From: Devosia oryzisoli
Lineage (GTDB): Bacteria > Pseudomonadota > Alphaproteobacteria > Rhizobiales > Devosiaceae
Reading direction: 5' to 3'
Length of the DNA stretch: 64,000 nt
Assembly: GCF_014837245.1 (NCBI RefSeq)
Contig: NZ_JACYFU010000001.1
Coordinates: 124,001-188,000, forward strand
The position numbers were made by a program, and so were the translations under genes. Of the stretch, positions 58,468-64,000 are shown piece after piece. Every line of letters begins with the position of its first letter. The stretch's first letter is position 1. Below the pieces are notes generated by a model, which saw only the letters and a program-made list of their open reading frames with translations, made no database searches and was not told where the DNA came from.

Positions 58468-59985
58468 ATGATCCCCAAACGCCTGCATTTCACCTGGAAG
58501 ACCACTGCGCTGCCTCGCCCGATGCAGGCCTATTATGACGCCTGGCGCCGCCTGCATCCGGGTTGGGATGTGCGGCTCTGGACCGACGACAGCATGCGGA
58601 CGTTCGTCGCGGAAGCGTATCCGGATTTTCTGCCCGTCTACGACGGCTATCCCAAGATGATCCAGCGGGCGGACGCATTCCGCTATCTGGTGCTCGGCAG
58701 GCTCGGGGGAATCTATGCCGACCTCGATGTCGAGCCGCGTCAGCCGGTGGATGGGCTGCTGAACTACGAGGCGTTTCTGGGGATCGAGCCGCTCGAGCAT
58801 ATCTTCCCCGACCGGCATCATCAGGGTGTGCCGTTTCTCCTCACCAACGCCTTCATGGGATCGGTCCCGGAGCATCGGCTGTGGCGGGATATCGTCGCGC
58901 TGCTGCCCGAACTGGTGCGGCAGGAGACGTTCTATTCGACGGGGCCATCCATGGTCACGGCGGCGGTGTTGCGCATGGACCGCGAGGATCGCCCAACGCT
59001 GCTGGCCCCCGAGACGTGGTCGCCGCTGCGCTCGAACGGGCTGCGGACGCACCGCAACGATGAAGCCATTGCCCTATTGGAGCCGGTCGGCACGATCGCC
59101 GAGGAGCGGGCGACATTGGTGTCGCATAAGTGGATGACGACCTGGGTGCCCTGGCACAAGCGCGCCAACCGGTTTGCCGGCGTGCTGCAATTGCCGACGC
59201 AGGCCAAGTGGGCGCTGCGGCAGGCGCGGCACCGTAGGCTGGCGCAGACCACCATTCCCGATCCGAGGCAGCTCTATACCGACCAGAACTTCAAGGCGTC
59301 GCGATTGCGCCCGACTATCGAGGTGGCGGTGCTGCTTGGGGACCGGGCGCTGCGTCCCGAGCTCGAAGAGGCTCTGGCGGGACTGGACTATCCGCGCGAG
59401 AAGCTGCGGCTGGTTTGTTATGGTGCCCCAGAGGGCAGGGCAGCGGCGGATGGTGCTGGCTACGCTTCGGTCGAGTTTCGAGACGCACCTTCTTCCTGGA
59501 ACGAGATGGCGAATCTGGCGCTGGCTTCGATGAATGGCGGGTCGGAGCACCTGCTGCTGGTGGATGGGTCGGTGCGGGCCATCCCAAGGGATGCCTTGCA
59601 GACCATGCTGGGCGCGGGGCGGCCGGTCGTGGCGGCCAATGCGCTGGATGCCAAAGGCGAACCGGCCGATGACGAGCTGTTCCGGTACGACAAGGGCGCG
59701 CCGTTCAAGGTGCTCTACAAGGATGGGGCACTGGACGGGCGCGTGCGGCGCGACCCGCAGTTCCGCACGACGCTCGAGGCGCAGAAGGCGTTTCGGGTGC
59801 TGCCGGTCGATGGCGTGGGGGAAAGCTTTGTCCTGGTGGCGCGCCAGGTGGCCGAGGCGGGGGTGCGGTTTTCCGATACGCCATACAAGCTGCACGTGGG
59901 CGCGGAGGCTTTTGCCATCATGGCCCGGGACAAGGGCTTTGAGGCGTGCGGACTCACTAATCTGCGGGTGATCGTGGAGCGCTGA
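58468..59985 (+). CDS. Two-domain glycosyltransferase: OCH1-like (GT32) plus Anp1-like half
   Basis: 505 residues. The N-terminal half (1-235) is an OCH1-type transferase, MIPKRLHFTWKT, with the sugar-nucleotide DxD in GRLGGIYADLDVEP. The C-terminal half (about 285-500) resembles GT-A folds of the Anp1/GT62 or GT2 type: ALAGLDYPREKLRLVCYG, HLLLVDGSVRAIP, PVVAANALDAKG. In the second half the usual DxD is replaced by DGS, so it may be inactive. Likely adds sugars to an envelope glycan. Confidence 0.75.
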   Translation: MIPKRLHFTWKTTALPRPMQAYYDAWRRLHPGWDVRLWTDDSMRTFVAEAYPDFLPVYDGYPKMIQRADAFRYLVLGRLGGIYADLDVEPRQPVDGLLNYEAFLGIEPLEHIFPDRHHQGVPFLLTNAFMGSVPEHRLWRDIVALLPELVRQETFYSTGPSMVTAAVLRMDREDRPTLLAPETWSPLRSNGLRTHRNDEAIALLEPVGTIAEERATLVSHKWMTTWVPWHKRANRFAGVLQLPTQAKWALRQARHRRLAQTTIPDPRQLYTDQNFKASRLRPTIEVAVLLGDRALRPELEEALAGLDYPREKLRLVCYGAPEGRAAADGAGYASVEFRDAPSSWNEMANLALASMNGGSEHLLLVDGSVRAIPRDALQTMLGAGRPVVAANALDAKGEPADDELFRYDKGAPFKVLYKDGALDGRVRRDPQFRTTLEAQKAFRVLPVDGVGESFVLVARQVAEAGVRFSDTPYKLHVGAEAFAIMARDKGFEACGLTNLRVIVER

Positions 59986-60059
59986 GCTATCCCCGGACGG
60001 TCAGGGCAGCGCTTGGGGGTGCTGGGCGTTGATTGGGGAACAGCCGCAAGGAGGTTCTG

Positions 60060-60242
60060 ATGAACATGGCCAGTAGCACCGGACCCGCGCAGCCCGATCA
60101 TGTCGAGCGACCCGAACCGGGTGCGCGCGAGGCGCGGGAGAAAGACAAGGAGCGCGAACATGGGAAGCCGGACAGGGACCAGGATATGCCCGGCGCCGAT
60201 GGGCCGAGCCAGGCCAAGGCGACGGACGACACCTACGATTGA
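60060..60242 (+). CDS. Small, very hydrophilic protein, 60 residues
   Basis: The ATG follows the near-perfect ribosome site AAGGAGGTT. MNMASSTGPAQPDHVERPEP, then alternating charges (REAREKDKEREHGKPDRDQD). No hydrophobic core, so probably disordered. Own terminator right after the stop. It would be missed by size filters. Confidence 0.65.
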   Translation: MNMASSTGPAQPDHVERPEPGAREAREKDKEREHGKPDRDQDMPGADGPSQAKATDDTYD

Positions 60243-60257
60243 TCCGTGAAACGAAAT

Positions 60258-60285
60258 CGGCGGCTCCAGAGCCGCCGCTTTTTTT
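60258..60285 (+). terminator. Terminator of the small hydrophilic protein gene
   Basis: CGGCGGCTC-CA-GAGCCGCCG followed by CTTTTTTT. Ideal Rho-independent terminator; on the opposite strand it lies directly after the carA stop. Confidence 0.9.
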
Positions 60286-60287
60286 AG

Positions 60288-61502
60288 TCAGGCGTCGGCG
60301 TTGGCAGCCGCCGGATGCTCGGGGCGCTTTTCGAGGCCCTTCTGCTCGCGCACCAGATTGAGGAAGCGCGTGAAGAGGTAGTGGCTGTCCTGCGGGCCGG
60401 GGCTGGCTTCGGGATGGTACTGCACGGAAAAAATCGGCTTGCCCTCGACCGCCAGGCCGGCGTTGGAGCCGTCGAAGAGCGAGACGTGGGTCTGCTTGAC
60501 GCCGGCGGGGAGGCTATCGGCATCGACGGCAAAGCCATGATTCATCGAGGTGATCTCGACCTTGCCCGTCGTCAGGTCCTTGACCGGGTGGTTGGCGCCG
60601 TGGTGGCCCTGGTGCATCTTGGAGGTCTTGCCGCCCAGGGCCAGGCCCATCAGCTGGTGCCCCAGGCAGATGCCGAACATCGGCTTGCCGGTCTCCATCA
60701 GCTTCTGGATGGTGGGGACGGCGTATTTGCCCGTCGCGGCCGGATCACCAGGGCCGTTGGAGAGGAAAATGGCGTCGGGCTGGTGGGCCATGACATCGGC
60801 AGCCGTGGCGGTGGCCGGCAACACAGTCACCTTGGCGCCCTGGTCGGACAGGCAGCGCAGGATGTTGCGCTTGGCGCCGTAGTCGATGGCGACGACGTGG
60901 AACTGCGGATCGGTGAGCGTGGCGAAACCCTCGCCCCATTTCCAGCTTGTCTGGTCCCAGTGATAGGTCTGGGCGGTGGTGACTTCCTTGGCAAGGTCCA
61001 GGCCTTCAAGGCCCGGAAACGCCTTGAGCTCGGCCATGATCGAGCCTTCGTCGAACTGGCCGGTGGGTTCATGGGCGATGACGCCATTGGGCATGCCGTT
61101 TTCGCGGATGCGGGCCGTGAGGGCGCGCGTGTCGACGCCGGCGATACCCACGATGTTGCGCTTCTTGAGCCAGGCATCGAGCTTTTCGGCGGCGCGATAG
61201 TTCGAGGGATTGGTGATGTCGGCCTTGAGGACCACGCCGCGGACGCCGGAGAGCGCCGCCATGTTCACCGTCTCGATGTCTTCGTCGTTGGCACCCACGT
61301 TGCCGATATGGGGGAAGGTAAAGGTGATGATCTGCCCGGCATAGGAGGGGTCGGTCAGGATTTCCTGGTAACCCGTCATCGCCGTGTTGAAGCACACTTC
61401 GCCGGCCGCGTGGCCCACGGCGCCGATGCCGTGTCCTTCGAGGCGGGTCCCGTCGGCCAGGATCAACAGGGCGGTCGCGGGGGGGTGCTGCCAGCCGGTC
61501 AC
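60288..61502 (-). CDS. carA: Carbamoyl-phosphate synthase small subunit
   Basis: 404 residues from a GTG at 61502. The N-terminal CarA domain includes LILADGTRLEGHGIG and NTAMTGYQEILTDPSY; the class I glutamine amidotransferase has the nucleophile cysteine in MFGICLGHQLMG and the His/Glu pair in VQYHPEASPGP. Supplies ammonia to CarB, which is encoded 22 kb away on the same strand. Confidence 0.98.
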   Translation of the reverse strand: MTGWQHPPATALLILADGTRLEGHGIGAVGHAAGEVCFNTAMTGYQEILTDPSYAGQIITFTFPHIGNVGANDEDIETVNMAALSGVRGVVLKADITNPSNYRAAEKLDAWLKKRNIVGIAGVDTRALTARIRENGMPNGVIAHEPTGQFDEGSIMAELKAFPGLEGLDLAKEVTTAQTYHWDQTSWKWGEGFATLTDPQFHVVAIDYGAKRNILRCLSDQGAKVTVLPATATAADVMAHQPDAIFLSNGPGDPAATGKYAVPTIQKLMETGKPMFGICLGHQLMGLALGGKTSKMHQGHHGANHPVKDLTTGKVEITSMNHGFAVDADSLPAGVKQTHVSLFDGSNAGLAVEGKPIFSVQYHPEASPGPQDSHYLFTRFLNLVREQKGLEKRPEHPAAANADA

Positions 61503-61691
61503 GGTAAGCCTCCAAAGCTCGATTTCGGTTCAGGTCGCGCGGCATGGACGGGGGCGAAAGCCACCTCGGGATGTTGCGCGCATGTCGGTTGAGGCCTCCT
61601 CTTAGAAGGCCAAGCCGGACTGCGCAAGTGGCGCGGCCCTCGTTTCATGCCTATATGGGGGCGACAAAACGCATGGCAAGGACCGCAACGG

Positions 61692-62144
61692 ATGCGCGAA
61701 CAAATCAGCGAAGGGCTCAAGCAGGCACTCAAGGCACGCGATCAGCGGCGCACCGCGACGTTGCGCTCGATCAACGCGGCCATCAAGGACCGGGACATCG
61801 CCAACCGTGGCGACGGCAAGGGTCCGGTGACCAATGAAGAGATCCTGGCGCTGGTGCAAAAGATGGTGAAGCAGCGCGAGGAAAGCTTTGCCATCTACGC
61901 GCAGGCGGGACGCGCCGACCTGGCGACCGTCGAGAAGGAAGAAATCGACATTCTCAACGAGTTCCTGCCCAAGCCGCTGACGGAGGCAGAAGTGGAGGCA
62001 GCCATCGCCTCGGCCATTTCGACGACGGGTGCCGAGGGGCCCAAGGACATGGGCAAGGTCATCGCCCAGCTCAAGGCGGATTATCCCGGGCGGATCGACT
62101 TCGGCAAGGTGAGCGGTCAGGTGCGGGCGAAGCTGAGCGCCTGA
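61692..62144 (+). CDS. GatB/YqeY domain protein
   Basis: 150 residues, starting MREQISEGLKQALKARD and containing ESFAIYAQAGRADLATVEKEE and GAEGPKDMGKVIAQLKADYPG, both typical of YqeY. Related to the tRNA-binding tail of GatB. Divergent from carA, as often seen in alphaproteobacteria. Confidence 0.93.
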   Translation: MREQISEGLKQALKARDQRRTATLRSINAAIKDRDIANRGDGKGPVTNEEILALVQKMVKQREESFAIYAQAGRADLATVEKEEIDILNEFLPKPLTEAEVEAAIASAISTTGAEGPKDMGKVIAQLKADYPGRIDFGKVSGQVRAKLSA

Positions 62145-62147
62145 CGA

Positions 62148-63296
62148 TCAGGCGACGCGCTTGAGGGGAGCGAGGTGAACCTTGTTCCTGCCGCGGCGCT
62201 TGGCCTTGTAGAGGGCAGCATCGGCACGGCTGAGGACGGAAGAAAAGGATTCGCCCGGACCGCCTGTGGCGAGCCCCGCACTGACCGTTGCGACACCACC
62301 CGCGTTGTTGATGGTGATGGCGAGGTCCGCGAAGGCTGTTCGGATACGCTCGGCGACCGCGCGGGCTTCGTCGCGGTCGAGGCCGGGCAGGATGACGCCG
62401 AATTCCTCGCCGCCGAGGCGCGCGATCATGTCCTCAGGCCGAAGCTGCTGCCGCAGGAGATCGGTGAAGCGCTGCAGTACCTCGTCGCCCTTGGCGTGGC
62501 CGAGCCGGTCGTTGATCTGCTTGAAGTGGTCCAGGTCGAACATCAGGACCGCCAGGCTGCTGACCGATTGGCCTTCGGGATAGCGCTCGAAGAGGGCGCG
62601 GCGGTTCAGGGCGCCGGTCAGGGGATCCGTATTGGCTTCTTCGCGATGACGGAGCGCGGAGCGCGCATGGTGGAGGGTCAGCGTGATGGCGCCGATGCCG
62701 GTGAGGCCGACAAGCGACATGATGGAGTTGATGTCCTCCGCCCAGTTGTCGGGCGGCGCGGTCAGCACCCAGCGCTGGTCCACCAGAAGCACCGCGGCGC
62801 AGGCGGCAAAGGACACGGCGGTAAGGCCATAGAGCCCGGCATTGACCAGCATGGCGAGCCTTGATTCTTGGCGGCCGAGCGCGAATTCCCGGGCGCAGAG
62901 CGACATGATGAGCGCGCTGGTGGCGTTGAGGACGAGCGTGCCGACGCCGGAATAACCCATGAGCAAGGGCACGTCGGTGAGAACGACGCATGCAACGCCG
63001 ATAGCCAGCGGTAGGCCGATGCCGCTGTCGCGGCGGCGAAAGAGGCGCGATGCGGAGAAGATGAGGGTGAAACCGCCCAGCAGCACACTAAACGGGATCA
63101 CCTGGTAGAGCAGATCGTAGGCGCCATGGCGAAGCCCCATGACCAGCAGTGCCACGACGACAAGGCCGATACCGCACGCGCCCTGGACGAGATAGGTCTC
63201 CTGGCGGTCGCTGAGCCAGCCGATGAGCAGAGCGAGCATGAGCGAGGCGCTCGAGAACGCGATGGCGATCAGTAGTGAGGCCTGGTCCACAACCAT
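62148..63296 (-). CDS. Membrane-bound diguanylate cyclase
   Basis: 382 residues. Six to seven N-terminal membrane helices (1-205) without a recognised sensor domain, then a GGDEF domain: DPLTGALNRRALFERY, MFDLDHFKQINDRLGHAKGD and the active site GGEEF. An RxxD inhibition site (RPED) lies five residues before it, so product feedback is expected. Makes c-di-GMP; an HD-GYP phosphodiesterase is encoded 20 kb away. Confidence 0.93.
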   Translation of the reverse strand: MVVDQASLLIAIAFSSASLMLALLIGWLSDRQETYLVQGACGIGLVVVALLVMGLRHGAYDLLYQVIPFSVLLGGFTLIFSASRLFRRRDSGIGLPLAIGVACVVLTDVPLLMGYSGVGTLVLNATSALIMSLCAREFALGRQESRLAMLVNAGLYGLTAVSFAACAAVLLVDQRWVLTAPPDNWAEDINSIMSLVGLTGIGAITLTLHHARSALRHREEANTDPLTGALNRRALFERYPEGQSVSSLAVLMFDLDHFKQINDRLGHAKGDEVLQRFTDLLRQQLRPEDMIARLGGEEFGVILPGLDRDEARAVAERIRTAFADLAITINNAGGVATVSAGLATGGPGESFSSVLSRADAALYKAKRRGRNKVHLAPLKRVA

Positions 63297-63392
63297 GAGC
63301 GTCCCTCCCCTCTGGCGGATAGCGCGCCAAAGCGAATGCAGCGTTACCGCGCGAGCACAAACAAAAGGAAATTGTGCGACAGTCTTAATCGC

Positions 63393-64000
63393 CTATTGCG
63401 AGGCAGCGGCCAGCCGGGCTGAGGGCGGAAGAGTCGTGCCCCGCTTTTCCAGGATCAGGGACAGCAGGGCGACGGCGGCCGCGAGGAGCATCGCCACGGT
63501 GCCGACATAGCCTAGGTTGCGGTAGCCGACCCCGGCATCGATGAGTGCGCCGCCCAGGCTCGCGGCAATGGCGATGCCGATATTGAAGGCCGAGGGAATA
63601 AGGGTCGAGGCGAAGTTCGGGGCATCGGCTGTCCAGGTCAGGATGCGCGACTGGACGGGCGAGCCGAACGAGAAGGCCAGCCCGCCCCAGAGGACGATGG
63701 CGAACGACATGACGAGCGGGTAGGGCGCGACCGCGACGATCAGCAGATAGATGAGCGACATACCGAAGAGAATGCCGATCAGCGCGGGCATCAGTTTCCA
63801 GTCGGCGAGCTTGCCGCCGACAAACACACCGGCCGTGGAGCCGGCGCCGTAGAGCAGCAGCAGCCAGGGCACCATTTGGGGCGAGAGGCCCGTCACCTCC
63901 CGCAGGAGCGGGGAGATGTAGGTGAAGAGGCTGTACTGCCCGATCATGGCGAGGATGGCGATGATCAGCGAAGTGACCACCTGCTGGCGGCCGAGCACGC
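63393..64000 (-). CDS. MFS transporter, C-terminal part (runs off the right edge)
   Basis: About 202 residues with six membrane helices, the second half of an MFS protein: SLIIAILAMIGQYSLFTYIS, GAGSTAGVFVGGKLADWKL (inter-helix loop) and TLIPSAFNIGIAIAASLGGALID, the last typical of the AraJ/YdhP drug or sugar exporters. The start lies beyond base 64000. Confidence 0.88.
   Translation of the reverse strand, partial: VLGRQQVVTSLIIAILAMIGQYSLFTYISPLLREVTGLSPQMVPWLLLLYGAGSTAGVFVGGKLADWKLMPALIGILFGMSLIYLLIVAVAPYPLVMSFAIVLWGGLAFSFGSPVQSRILTWTADAPNFASTLIPSAFNIGIAIAASLGGALIDAGVGYRNLGYVGTVAMLLAAAVALLSLILEKRGTTLPPSARLAAASQ

Overview
The window is a GC-rich chromosomal stretch from an alphaproteobacterium, most likely of the order Hyphomicrobiales and resembling Devosiaceae. 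The main evidence is the pairing of trxB with a LysR regulator that closely resembles LsrB of Sinorhizobium, a UvrB with the long basic N-terminal extension common in this order, separated carA and carB genes, DUF3618/holin stress genes, and small RNAs carrying anti-Shine-Dalgarno loops. The placement is inferred from protein character only. No rRNA, tRNA, CRISPR array, intact insertion sequence or prophage was seen.

Layout. 0.2-6.3 kb: a LysR regulator, a fused DUF1007-NicO nickel/cobalt exporter, ferrochelatase, and small secreted or stress proteins. 5.3-7.7 kb: a repeat-rich accessory patch with REP-like palindromes, a DUF559 nuclease gene broken by an in-frame TGA, and a low-GC P-loop ATPase gene cut off where a palindrome begins. 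7.8-17.6 kb: uvrB, a three-gene envelope/desiccation-type operon, BrkB, two SH3/crystallin-like secreted paralogs, a thioesterase and thymidine kinase. 17.7-24.6 kb: a possible structured RNA, two DUF2147 paralogs, a DMT exporter, a PLP desulfurase-like enzyme, a Spy/CpxP-like protein and an aspartate-type aminotransferase.

24.58-25.56 kb is the most remarkable part. About 1 kb without protein genes holds four consecutive small RNA genes on the minus strand. Each has CCUCCUCCC-type loops, its own U-tailed terminator, a sigma70 promoter with exactly 17 bp between -35 and -10, and a conserved 18-bp upstream element at exactly the same distance. The next genes upstream are a HAD phosphatase, the lsrB-like regulator and trxB, which suggests a redox-linked regulatory locus.

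27-40 kb: greA, a sugar dehydrogenase, two cold-shock proteins, a TPR-methyltransferase, threonine aldolase, a CatB-like acetyltransferase, an NTF2-like pseudogene, and carB overlapping an aminoglycoside-phosphotransferase-like kinase. 40-51 kb: a receiver-only regulator, HD-GYP protein, RNA methyltransferase, YghU-type GST, motAB, a DUF1328 micro-protein with a general-stress (EcfG-type) promoter, an ABC exporter and a divergent ohr/ohrR pair. 51-64 kb: RNase T2 and a Tat-exported nucleotidase (nucleotide scavenging, with a RutR-like operator), a ketodeoxygluconate kinase divergent from a fructuronate/mannitol-type dehydrogenase, a metalloprotease, a cupin, a two-part glycosyltransferase, carA, a GatB/YqeY protein, a diguanylate cyclase and the C-terminal part of an MFS transporter that runs off the right edge.
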